A stretch of DNA of 64,000 nt from positions 439,768 through 503,767 of the forward strand of contig JAEMWC010000661.1 of NCBI GenBank assembly GCA_016490735.1. The letters run 5' to 3'. The notes beneath the pieces are model-generated. The model worked only from the letters and a program-made list of their open reading frames with translations, had not been told where the DNA came from and did not search any database. How positions within the stretch are numbered: position 1 is the first letter of the stretch; the number at the start of each line of letters is the position of its first letter. Source of the DNA: Pachyseris speciosa. Lineage: Eukaryota; Cnidaria; Anthozoa; Scleractinia; Pachyseridae. Position numbers and translations under genes: made by a program. Below, in pieces: positions 1 through 12,900 of this stretch.

Positions 1-285
1 AGATGTTTTGCATATGACCTTCAATTTACTTATATATTTATATTTATATTTTACTTATTTAATTTGGTGAAAAAAACAGCAAGGCATTGTTAAGTAAGTA
101 AATTGAAGGCCGTATGCAAAAAATCAGGTACTTTCAATGAAAAAAGTTTTTGACCTAAATAGTCACTTAGGAGGGTCTTCCACTAGCCTCTTCAATTAGA
201 TTATTCGCTCTCGATTTCTATGCGTGATAGATAGAAATATTGAGCTCATAATCTAATTGTTAAATAGATTTACAACAAATGGCAA

Positions 286-660
286 GTGTGTTTCAGTGAC
301 TTATGGCTTCAGAAACCGTTGTATAAAGAGTGGCTAGGAAAAATCAAAAGTGACGAGCACAAGGCACGATGCATCGTGTACGTGAAGGATGTAGACATTT
401 TGAGTATTGAAGAGTCAGCGTTCACAAGTCACTTGAAAAGAAAAACATCAAAAACTGACATTAGGAAGCGTTTCCAGTTTTGTTGGCATTTCTTCTCAAC
501 AACCAGCAACTACAAGTGATAAAGCCAAAGTAGTTTTGAAATCTGCTACATCTGAAAGTAGCGAACACAATAATTCCACGCAGTCCATCACCGCGAGTTC
601 ATTGGTGATGGAAAGAAGTGTCACTCATGATGAGACATTATAGGCAGAAATTTTATGGGC
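286..660 (+). pseudogene. Fragment of a hAT-type transposase-like gene (BED zinc finger N-terminus)
   Basis: Translation from 286 gives CFSDLWLQKPLYKEWLGKIK, then SDEHKARCIVYVKDVDI and ESAFTSHLKRK. This is the degenerate BED-finger start of hAT-like proteins (W-L..P.YK.W, HKARC..C, SH.KGKKH). The second cysteine is Tyr and the final His is lost. Frameshifts follow; the reading resumes as AEILWALKV just before a MITE at 677 and continues after it (MSHYSYKSCEG, 1086-1120). It is a dead mobile-element relic, not part of the receptor gene. Confidence 0.6.
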
Positions 661-676
661 ATTGAAAGTGATAATA

Positions 677-1083
677 GGGCCGTTTATACGAGAGAAAATA
701 AGCCGCGGCTTACACTGGCCACGGCTTACATAAGATGCGAGCCAGCCATTTATACGAGTGCGGCTTACATAAGACGTGAAATGCTTGTATAAATGGTTCG
801 CGGTTATAAGTTCGCTATAATAACAAAAGAAGCGCATGCTTGAGCAAGCTGCGGACAACGCTTGAGTACATTTATACGAACACTTTCATGTCCAAGGTAA
901 GCTGCGGTCAAGATAAGCACAGCCGAAAACCCCTAGGCCAGGATAAGCCGCGGCTTAAGCTAGCTGGCGATGGAGTAAGCCGTGAACTTCGATTATGTAG
1001 TACCTTTAAATGGGGTGTTCGCGTCTTATGTAAGCCGCGGCCAGTGTAAGCCGCGGCTTATTTTCTCTCGTATAAAACGACCC
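677..1083. mobile_element. TA-target MITE, 407 bp
   Basis: Terminal inverted repeats of about 43 bp: left starts GGGCCGTTTATACGAGAG and the right end reverse-complements to GGGTCGTTTTATACGAGAG, both continuing AAAATAAGCCGCGGCTTACA. TA duplicated on both sides (675-676, 1084-1085). Interrupts the hAT fragment. No coding capacity. A 209-bp relative is at 35197. Probably mobilised by a Tc1/mariner-class transposase, judged from the TA target only. Confidence 0.85.
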
Positions 1084-1787
1084 TAATGTCTCATTACTCC
1101 TATAAATCATGTGAAGGTACGAGCAACTTTATTTCAAGTGATTTTTCCTGACAGTATAGGATTGTGAGTCAGTTTTCACGTGGAGAAAATTTTGCACTGT
1201 ATGGATCGAGTCCTTAAAAAATGGAAAATGTGTCCTTGAAAGTCCTTGAAAAGTCCTTGAATTTTTAGTCCGAAAAAGGGTACGAACCCTGTTGTTAAAT
1301 CGAGGTTCCACTGTATGTATATGCAGTGTGCCATGAAAGGTTTCACAGTTCCTTTGTTTAAATTCTACTTGAACTTTGTATTGTTCGGTCATTATTTTGA
1401 TATACTGTAAGAAGAAAAACAAAAAAAAACTAAGCTCAAAGACCTGCTTACTGGCAACAAAACATTAAACTATATTCTTTCAGCTTAGATTTGTTATAAC
1501 TGAATATTGTTGTCAAAGGCCAAGAATGAATATCCATTGCCTTGTTCTGTCATTAGTTTTTACTGTTTTAGTTTTCAGCTCTTTGATTTTAAGGACTTGC
1601 ATCAATCTGAGTTTACCTTTTGGAAATTTGTTTTATTTATGTTAAGTTTCCAGCGATACATTTTTTACATCACTGGTTAACTAAATGCAACCATTCCTGA
1701 TTGTGTACATTGGATGTGACTTAATGGCAAGTTAAATGTATTTAGTATTTTAATAGTTTATCAGATATATATCACACATATTTACAG

Positions 1788-2060
1788 ATGCACCCAAAGA
1801 CACAAACATAACAACCGATGCTCCAGAGGACACAGTTACTGATGGATCACTAATTACAATCACATGTAAGGCCCGTGGAAATCCTGCCCCTAAGTACAAA
1901 TTTTCCATTGGAGGGAATCGTATAAGGGACAGGAAGGCTGAAAGATCTGGCATTCTTACAGTGACGGCAATCAGCAATACCCTAAGTGGAATTTACAGCT
2001 GTCAACCTGAAAATGACAGGGGAAGGGGACCAGTGAGTGAAGTCACAGTCTACGTTCGAT
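1788..2060 (+). CDS. RPTP exon 1 in window: Ig domain 1
   Basis: Acceptor tttacag, donor gtaagt, phase 1 at both ends, 91 codons. Encodes a complete I-set-like Ig fold: the first cysteine lies in [13 protein letters not shown] and the second in GIYSCQPEN. The one-domain, phase 1-1 exon is the classic shufflable Ig unit. The next two Ig exons have the same form (84 and 87 codons). Confidence 0.9.
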
Positions 2061-5000
2061 GTAAGTAGCTATAGATTGTATTCTTAAAATGCTTAAGTGG
2101 CTGCAGTGTTGTGGACTGGAAAGCAAAAGAGTTCTGTTTGCCAATGGCAAGTGTTTTGGCAGGTTATGCGTAGCCAAGATGAAAACGTTTTCAAATTCTC
2201 TCCTTGCATCTCAGATGAACTTCCTAATAACTTAGTGTTGCTCATTTCCTTTTTTCAAATTTAGTTGATTTTATCTCACTGGTGATTCAGAAGCAATTCA
2301 TGAATGAGAAGTCACTGAAAATTAATTTTAGTAAATTTATGGTCAAAATCGGGGATAATTCCCATGATACCACCCCTTGAAGTACACTTCTTTGAACAAA
2401 ACATACTCAGCTTGAGTATCTGCATTAGTGCAGGTCTCCTAAATTGGGACAAAGTAAATTTGAATTTAAGCCGGTTACAGACGAGCAAATTTTCCTTTCT
2501 AAGTGTCATTGACAATTTTTATTTGCTCATGTTTATGAACGACAAGTTTTGCTTTCACAACTTTTATTTGCTGGTGTGAATGAATGAACAAATTTTCTTT
2601 GACAAATATTCACTGTAGCCAGCAATTCAATTACACAGCGGACGGCAATTTTTTGACAAATTTTCCTTGTTGACCCGTACAGACGAGCAAGTTCTGCGAT
2701 GTGTCAAGTTTTTCCTTGACAACTCCACTTGTTCAAAAACTAGCATGCTAGTTTTTGAACAAGTGCACTTGTCAAGGAAAAACTTGACAAGTTTTTCTTT
2801 ACACACCAGCAAATAAAATTTGTCAAGTCAAAACTTGTCAAGGAAAACTTGCTTGTCTGTAACTGGCTTTACTTTATTGTAATTAAATTATGAAGATATC
2901 TCTGAGTCCTTCCATTATTTGATAACAGCCCACTCAACATGTCACAGGCCCCCAAATCTTAGGTGAAATACATTTCTTAGAAATACATTTGTACTTTTCT
3001 AAATTCTGTCCGTCTGTGCAGTGTACGTTTGTCTGTCCCTTGGTGGGCCATTCAGTCACTGAGAAATATATTGTTAACATTAATTCTGTTCATACTTTCA
3101 GATGCACCTACAATAACTCGACGTCCTAGCAATAAAATTGTTGACGAGAATACCACAGTTACTGTGCAGTGTGCGGCCAAAGGCTTTCCTCCTCCAACAA
3201 TAAAATGGGTCAAACTGCTTGGTAACAGGAATGTTGGGAATGGAGATTCCTTGCTTCTACGAAATGTTCAGCGTTCAGACAAAGGTCGATACAGATGCAT
3301 AGCATTTAATAGTGTTGGTTATGACACTGCGGAGTTTAACATCAATGTTTATTGTGAGTAATAGATCTCTTTCTTGAATCTTTGAATGGGACCCTCTATC
3401 AATGGTATAGGATTTGAATGAGCCGAAACCAATTGTGGAATTGCACACATTTTAGGTATCCTACTGATGAACAGTTACAGTCAAACCTCTATTAAGCGGC
3501 CCTCTATTAAGCGGTCACCCTCTATTAAATGGACACTTATCAAATTCCCAAAAACTAGTCCCCTTATTTACTGTAAATTTGACCTCTATTAAGCGGTCAC
3601 CTCTATTAAGCGGATGCGATCACCATTTAGAATTCCTAATTGGCTTATTTTATTGTATTTTACCTCTATTAAGCGGTCCCGTAGTCAATAACAATGCGAT
3701 ATTTTCACACCATGATACGCGAACCAGGTCCATTGTCTTTTAAAAGGTCATTAAACTCAACATAATAATTATACATACCATCAGCGTAAGAGTGGTTCAT
3801 GTTGAATGCCAAAACTGTACTTTATTAATGTGGTTTACAACAAAGACGATTGCCTTACAAAGAACATTAGAAGTTTAGGCGTGAACTTCCTTGAACATGA
3901 AGTTACTTGACGTTTTTCTCATATTTTGTGTCACTGTTGTTGTTAACCCGATACAACATACTATGTAAATGCCATGGTTCCATTTTAACCATATTATATC
4001 TAAATTTTGGAAAACCTCTTTTAAGCAGTCAACCTCTATTAAGCGGTCAGTTGGCTCTTTCCCAAGGGTGACCGCTTAAAGTGCCTATGAAGCGAAATTT
4101 GTTTCTCGCTAATTTTGAAGTTTAATCCATAAAACTCAACATTTCAAAATTTGAAGTGCTCTTGATTAAAATCGGCGATTATACAAGCGTTTGAAATTGG
4201 GCTATTTTGCCCTCAAAAATGGCATTTGAATCGCGCGGCCAAAAAGACACGTGACAATAGCTGTGACGTAATTTTGACGTAATTTTGGGGACAAGTATTC
4301 CAAGAAATTTCGCTTCATAGGCACTTTAATAGAGGTTTGACTGTATTACATGCAGATATTTTTAGAAGCAACATTTTTTTTGCAGTCTGTCACTTTTGAA
4401 TCATTAATAGAAATGGATGTTTAATATTAATTTGCCAGTGGTTTATCATGTCATTTAGCCTCCTTAAAGGAGGATACATACATATATATACATTACTTTA
4501 TTTACCCTTGGATTTTAGAGTAGCTTGTGCAGCTAATATCTCTGAACATTTAACCATCAGACGAGAGATAGACCACCACACTGGGAACTATGTCCCCTAC
4601 TCTTTTCGAACAATGTGTGGGTTCTTTTACGTCCCACAGAATCAATTATTAATGAAGAGTTGTGAGACAGGGCCTACAGGGCCTAAGGATCTTAATTCCT
4701 GGTGTAAACCTTGCATACAGTGCTCAAGTGCCCAGTTAAACCAGGGTTATTTATTTTACCAACAAGATACTCCAGTCATTAACAAGACAGCATCAAGCCA
4801 AGATGTGCCGACATGGGCAGGAACTACAACAAACTTGACCTGTGTTGCTGACGGCAACCCTGCACCACGTTATATCTGGACAAACTCATCTGGTGTAGTT
4901 GCCACCTCAGAGAACAGTGGAATACTCCAGGTGATGCCCCAAGGCCCAAATGGCTTTGGACCATACACATGTACAGTGACAAACACTAAAGGAAGGGATC

Positions 5001-6900
5001 AGCTGGATATACGATTGGTGAAAGTTGGTAAGGTTGAATCTTAAAGTGCAAGCCCAAAATATTTTTTATGCTAACATAAAACTTTTGGACTTTTTTATGG
5101 GCTTCAAAAGTTACGATAAACTAAGCATCATTTGGTACATGACTGAGTCAGAAGGGGTATGGATCATTCTATTCCTGGTTTGACCTCACAAACTTCTTTG
5201 CATGCATGTTTACAAAGACCTACCGCAATGCAAATCAGTTTGTAACCCCAAACCAGGAATGGACCCATGCCCCTTCCTAGCTTGGTTGTGTAAAAGATGA
5301 TGGCTAGATTATGTAACTTTTACAGCCTATAAAAAGTCAACATGTGGTTCAAAAAGGTGCCAAAAGGTGCAATGTGTTTTGAACAGGTGCAAAATATTTA
5401 TTTTAGCGAAAAAAGTATTTTGGGGTTAACGTTAGGGGCACTTTAGCATGCATTTAAGGATTTCGTCCACATATTCAAAATTTAGGACCTCTTTTTTTGC
5501 AGCACTTAAAACTGAAAACATTCCGTTCTTCTTGTCAGCTTTAACTTGAGTTGATTTTAATGACTTTCCCAAAGATTTCTTCCTCAGTCCTTACACAGAA
5601 CTACCATCATTCACCTTGAGTATTGAAAAAATAATGGTTCTTTATGTTTTCAGATAAACCAGTGGTACACCTAAAGGTGGTAACTCGTCAAAAAGATTCT
5701 ATCTCCCTGGTCTGGTCATTGTCGTCAGGGGATAGCGGCCATTTCTATTTGCTTCATTATACCTTACAGTACCGTACAGAGGACAGTAGTGGGTGGATAA
5801 AAAGAATCTCTCGAATTTCTCCCAGCACAGCATCTTACACTTTAACTGATTTAAAGCCGTACACCAAGTACTTTATTGAGCTGTATGCGACTAATAAGCA
5901 CTTCACTAGTGACCCATCCAGGGCTGAGGGAATGACTACTGAAGCAAGTAAGTAATGCTTGGGTGGGTTTAATATAGCTAAAGGCTGGTTTTCAGTAGTG
6001 GTGGAGTTGGAGTCGGAGTTATAATAAGAAGCACAGAGTGATATGATCTGGCGAAAATCAATCCGATGGAGTCAGAAGCCGAATACCGATTCCACTTATG
6101 ACTCCATCATTATGAACCAGTGAAAACTAGATTTTTAGAGTCAGAAGCAGAAGAACCAACCAATCACAATTCTCAGTTTTAGGTATTGTGATTGGTTGGT
6201 TCTTCTGCTTCTGACTCCAATAATTTAGTTTTCACTGGATCACAAGCAATGGAGTCACAAGTGGAATCAGAAGAAAATGGAAACATTCTGATTCTTCTGA
6301 CTCTGATTCTGTCATGCTTATCACTCTGCTTACGACTCCGATTTTCGATTTTCACTGGGTCATAAGTGCAGGGCAAAAATAACTGGAATACGTTGATCAT
6401 AGTTGAGTAATTAAGGTGGGGGTAAACGTGAGTTTGTGTGAAATTTGAAGGAGTTTGAAGAAAGGATTGTAATGGAGTAAAAATGTTTTGAAATACTTCC
6501 AGTTAGTTGACACCCCACAAGGGCACTGCAGGTTGCTGGGGAACTGTTTGATATCTGTCTAATTTCTAACTGTCTAATTTCTAACTTCAAATTCCAATTT
6601 TAAACCATTATTAAATCTTCCAAATTTCCCATTTCCCTCAATTTAACTTATCCTTTGAGAAAAATTATCTCTTCCCAAATACATGTATACCCAAAAATCA
6701 CCAAAAAATTCACAAAATATCCCACAATATAGCTTTGTGAGATGAGCAGAGGGATTTTAGATTGCTTGAAACACAAACGAGATATTAACCCTTTCACCAC
6801 CAAGGGGGACTTAATAGATTTTACTTGTCAAAGGGGTGGCCTTTGGTGGTGAAAGGGTTAAAAACTATCACCTTAACCCTTTCACCACCAAGGGGATTTA

Positions 6901-6943
<43 letters not shown>

Positions 6944-9900
6944 AGGGGTGGCCTTTGGTGGTGAAAGGGTTAAAAACTATCACCTTAAAGTGAAATCCAT
7001 GCATGTTAATCAGCTAAAGAACTATGTTTAGGTTAACTGACTCACCTTAATGTAATAGGAGATACAGTCTGTAGGTTGCATTGGTTATTTCCTGGTTTAG
7101 TTTAGTTTAGTTAGTTTAGTTTATTGTTTTCTGCACTATTTACAAACATTTCTACATTAAATTACATTACATCGGTAGAGAAATAGGCCAGCAACTAAAT
7201 TACACAAGTGATAAAAAGCAAATGTGCGCAGTGACCAAAGTAGCTTAGGCTTTCGAGTTGGTCACTGCCACGGACAATTAATTGGCATGAACATGTACAT
7301 AGATAGATTTTTAAAGAATCAAGAAGGTAAAATGCAATAGGCGATATAAATGATATATAGATTACATAACAAAAAAAAAGAAAAACATTTATTAATATTA
7401 CTTAATAATAAAAAACTAACAGGATATGAGCAGACTAACACTTAAGGAACAGATTGAGTATTTAGGGCCTGGGCCTTTCAACAATTGCTAACTTTTAGGA
7501 TTTACATCTTTAACATATAATAATATTAATACTGAGCTGATGTAGGTCCATGGGAAAGTTCACTATGTATGAAAATAAAGCAAAATGCAGTAATGTCTTG
7601 AATTGTATTATTTTACTCAGAGCCTAGTCCTCCACAGAATGTTGAAGTGAATGCGATTAATAGCACTGCAATTCTCGTAAAGTGGAAAGCACCTCTAGAC
7701 CCCAATGGACTTCTGAAGTTTTACACTGTCTCGTATGAAAGAACACCATACTTTAAAACTGGTGACCCTATATTGGAGACAGTCAAAGCCAATGTTACAG
7801 AAAAGACCATTGGTGGCCTTTCTCCATTTACCAGCTACACTGTCCAAGTCAAGGTGGTGAATGATTTGACAGGAACAGAAAGTAAACCTGTGACTGTTGT
7901 AACAATGTCTGCAGGTAAAAGGCAGTGTAAAGTTAGTATGATATCTGGTACAATGTATGCTAAGGGTCCCCCACTTCCAACCTAAAATATGTTTTGCATA
8001 CGATACAGACCAATTAATCATTTTTTTCACCTGAATATTTGTCAATAAAATCTAAAAATTATATAAATATTATCATATTTAATCAAACAGTACATATTAT
8101 GTGTGAATGATGATAATTATGAAATGAATTATATATGAACTGCAGAAATAAAATCAAATGAAGAATGACCCTCACAGTTGTGAACGCAATTTTTGCACTT
8201 ATGAAAAGAAGCCTGAAAAAAGTTTAGGACTTCAATGGGGTTTGAACCAGTGACCTTGCTGACATATTATGTATGTATAATTGCATCCGACAAAGGAGAA
8301 CGCTTTCTAACCTCTTGGTGGTCCTGTGGTTTCTTGGGTTGCTGTATACCAAAAGGGATCTTTGCAGAAATTCCTTTGGACGGGACAACCTTTTCGTCGC
8401 CATTTTGAATTCCTGAAATACGTCAAATGCCTGTGCGATGGTTTAATTTCGCTGTTTGCTGTTTAAACATGGAATGCTTAGTGGAGACTAATCAGCGGTC
8501 AGAAAAGAGGACATGGAAGTCTTAAAAGAGGCGAAAGGCCATTTCGGGTTTAGATTCCCTCGATTTCCAAAACACAACCTACAAAATTCCTAACTGTGGA
8601 CTTAAGCGATGCTACAGGACGGTAAAATTTTAATTTGCTTTTTATGAATTGTTTGAGTGATGATTTGTATGATATCTGTATGGTCCTGTATTTTGGCCAG
8701 CTTGCAAATGTTTGCAAAACGGCACTATTTGCCATCCACTAGTGATCGTTTCCAGGGAGGCGAAGCATGTACATGTGCACAGACAACATGTTTGCACGTA
8801 CGCAAGAAAACCGAAAGCTTTTTTGCTCCTATAAGCAAATTTAATGTTGATTTGAATACACTCTTGGTTGGAAGAACTTTTCGTCTTTGTTATTCATTAC
8901 TGTGATCGGTAAGCCGGAAGCAAAGATGGGTAGTGTCGAAAACGAAGCACTCGAAAACGAAGATCGAAGCAAGAAGCACCCCAAAACTCGAAAACAAATT
9001 AAAAAGTACCCAAGGTCAAAAACGAAGCACTCTGCATATGAAGTTGTAATGAGATACCCAGTGGTTTCAAGATCGAAGGTTACTTGATAGGCAACCACAG
9101 CTTGTAAATTAATTTTACTTGCACCACTTTGAACGCACTTTCTGAGCTTTGATTATTACTAGTTTTATAACCTACCACTTACTTTTTGTGTGATTTTATT
9201 GGCTACATTTTGGAATACCGGTATGTGATGCAAATTGGAGGACAGGTATCAGGCAATATACCCTGTCTGCGTTGATATTTGTCCTCCGATTTTTCGGGTG
9301 CAAAAAAAGATAAAACAAAGCCAGTCTTTTTAAAGTTTCTTCAATTCCAAATGGAAGTATCCATCACACTTTAAATAAACTAAACTCAACCAATCAATGA
9401 AGTTGTTTGCATCATTCACAATCATCGTCACATTACCTTTTATCAACATTTTCAACTTTCAATTGTATATAAGCGATATAAAAATTTATGACATAAACAT
9501 TGGCCAAGTGAATTCACCATTTCATTTGAGCCATTTGTAATTCAGTGTGCTAATTTTACCTGCGACAGTAGAGGTCTCTTCCGACGTACTTAGTTATAAG
9601 AGGTACTACATATGGATTGTCGCCCTTAATGACAGCTTTAAATTTAGTATGCTGATCTGATTTAACACTGGTTAAAAACAACCAAACCAAAAATTCGCCT
9701 ATTTCCACAGGGTTTTGGTTTGCAATGCTTTTTGTGGTGTCAATTATATATTCCTTTTAACAATTTCACTCTGTACCAAGCAAAACCTTTCATCAGTCTG
9801 TTGCCTCAGAATGTCCAAAATTCAAAATCGTAGGAATTTATGTAACCTTTTAAAAACGTTTTCTTCTTTTAGCTCCCAGTGAACCAAGAAGCCTTGAAGC

Positions 9901-12900
9901 CAACACCACTGGAGCTTACAGTGTGCAGTTAAAATGGAAAAAACCTCGTGATCTTAATGGCATTATAGTGGCATTTAAAGTTGGAATGTTCTGGAGGTTC
10001 AAGAATGTAAAAGGGGATTACAAACATAGTACACACGAAATTCCTGCTAAAGTGACAACCAGAGCAGGAAGACGAAGATTTAGGAAAGACGTGTCCAATT
10101 TTTCAGTGCTGCGTCTGGAACCATATAGAGAAATTGAAATGAAAAGATTGCAGCCCTTTGCTATCATATCAATAAGCATTTCTGAGGGGACCAACAATTC
10201 TAAGAAGAACATAATGTGGAGTAATTGGTCTAACAACCAAACTATTCAAACCATGGAAGGAGGTAATGCACTGTGATGCTCTGAATAGTACCTGATTTCT
10301 CTGACATGTGCATTTTCTCCTAACTGCTACTATTACAATCTAAAGAGACTATTGAGGAGAACTTATATGTTGGTATTATGGTGCTCAAAGAGTAAAGTGC
10401 TGAGTGAGCTGAAAAAAACCAGTGAAGTACTTTAATTACTTCCCTTTGTGATTGAACCACCTAATTTCCATAAAAGCAACTTTGTCCTTCAAATTTCCAA
10501 CCATGCTTGACAACCCAGTCACCAATTTATGTCAACCTTAATGGAATTGAACTGTAATACTGTAGTTAATTTAATAGGCCTCTGCCTCAGCTGTGGAAAG
10601 ACCACAATAAGGTTGAAGGAGTTACACTTCTCTGAACAAGGCCAGATTTTTCCACAGTTTAACTGGGTGCGACTGCATGTGTAGTTGTGTGTTGTGCAGG
10701 GCAAATAATTTCTTTCCTCAAGAAGAAATGCATACATGCATATAATGTCCAACTAAGTTACCTTTTTAGTTATGTGAAGCATCAGCTAACGGATGGTAGA
10801 ATTGAATGTCTCATACATACAAGTCAATGTTACTAATAAGACACAATTAAAGTACACCTAAACCCAAACATTTTTTTTGCTAAAATAAATCTTTGCACCT
10901 GTTTGAAATGCATCGCACTTTTTTTACCAAGTCTTGGCTATATTTTGACTTTTCTAGGATGTTAAAGTTGCAAAATCCATCGTCGTCTGTCCCACGACCA
11001 AGTCAGAAGGGGCTTGGGTCTATTCTTGATTTGACGTCACAAACTACTTTTCATGCATGTTTACAAAGACTTAATGTGATGTAAATCAGTTTGTGACATC
11101 AAATCGAGAATACACTCAAGCCCCTTCTGACTTGGTTGTGGGACAGACGATGGCCAGATTTTGCAACATTAACACCCTAGAAAGTCAAAATAACTAGTCA
11201 AGCTTTGGTAAGAAAGGCACAAATGTGTTTCAAACAGGTGCAAAGGTTTATTTTAGTGAAAAAAAAATTTGGGGGGTTAAAGAGTAAATTGTTGAGACAT
11301 GCCATCTGAACCACATAATTATTAGATGGGGATTTTGTTTGGAATGGACTGTAATTTTGGCTAGACAATTCATCCAATGACTGCAGACTGTTTGCATGTA
11401 ACTCTGATGCAAAATTCGTTGCCACTAGTAACAAGAGTCAACCAGAAGATAACTTAACTGTGTTCTTCATTAGCTCCTAGTGCACCACAGAATGTTGAGC
11501 TTAAAGACAAAAAAGCTACATCTTTAAAAGTAACATGGACGCCACCAGAGTTTCCCAATGGAATTATTCAGAAATACAGAATCCTTTACTCTAACAATAC
11601 TGGAAAAAACTACACAGTGGATGTCACTAAAGGACTGAAAAATGCCTCCTTGTTTTATGTTCTCTCTGGACTTACTGAAGACAGAAGTTACCAGATATAT
11701 GTAAGTCTTACAGTAAACACATCAGTCTGTATAGAGTGGTTTTCACTTGATCAACTGATTGGTTGACAGAACTCGCGCCACTTTCTCAACCAGTCAGAAC
11801 TAAAACCAAAACCTATCATGGCTTGGTCACCAGGGCTATCATGAAGGTTTTCAGAAGATGGTCTCTCAGAGAAAATTAAGCAATTCTTCCTGTATTTTCA
11901 GAGTGAGGGTTAAACTGGCTGATTTTACTATAGCAGCCGGCTATAAAAGCTGTGGTAACTTGCCCTTCACACCCAACCCTCCCTTTGTGGTAACTTACCC
12001 TTCACACCCAACCCTCCATTTGTGGTAACTTGCCCTTCACACCCAACCCTCCATTTGTGGTAACGTACCCTTCACACCCAACCCTCCCTTTGTGGTAACG
12101 TACCCTTCACACCCAATCCTCCATTTGTGGTAACTTGCCCTTCACACCCAACCCTCCCTTTGTGGTAACGTACCCTTCACACCCAACCCTCCCTTTGTGG
12201 TAACGTACCCTTCACACCCAACCCTCCCTTTGTGGTAACTTACCCTTCACACCCAACCCTCCATTTGTGGTAACTTGCCCTTCACACCCAACCCTCCCTT
12301 TGTGGTAACGTACCCTTCACACCCAACCCTCCCTTTGTGGTAACTTACCCTTCACACCCAACCCTCCATTTGTGGTAACTTGCCCCTCACACCCAACCCT
12401 CCCTTTTTAGTAACTTACCCTTCACACCCAACCCTCCCTTTGTGGTATCTTGCCCTTCACACCCAACCCTCCCTTTGTGGTATCTTGCCCTTCACACCTA
12501 CCCCTCCCTTTGCAGTAATTTGCCCTTCACACCCAACCCTCCCTTTGTGGTATCTTGCCCTTCACACCCAACCCTCCCTCAGTAGTAACATGCCCTTCAC
12601 ACCCAACCCTCCCTTTGTGGTATCTTGCCCTTCACACCTACCCCTCCCTTTGCAGTAATTTGCCCTTCACACCCAACCCTCCCTCAGTAGTAACATGCCC
12701 TTCACACCCAACCCTCCCTTTGTAGTATCTTGCCCTTCACACCTACCCCTCCCTTTGCAGTAATTTGCCCTTCACACCCAACCCTCCCTTTGTGGTATCT
12801 TGCCCTTCACACCCAACCCTCCCTTTGTGGTAAATTGCCCTACACACCCAACCCTCCCTTTGTGGTAACTTACCCTTCACACCCAACCCTCCCTTTGTGG

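Noticed and set aside
4533..4766. A novel cysteine-rich extracellular domain of the receptor
   Set aside because: The stretch looks repeat-derived and a better acceptor at 4761-4766 gives an Ig exon that starts like its two neighbours. Kept only as a possible exonisation.
7695..8045. 116-codon minus-strand frame across FN3 exon 5
   Set aside because: Antisense shadow of a clear FN3 exon with correct splice sites.
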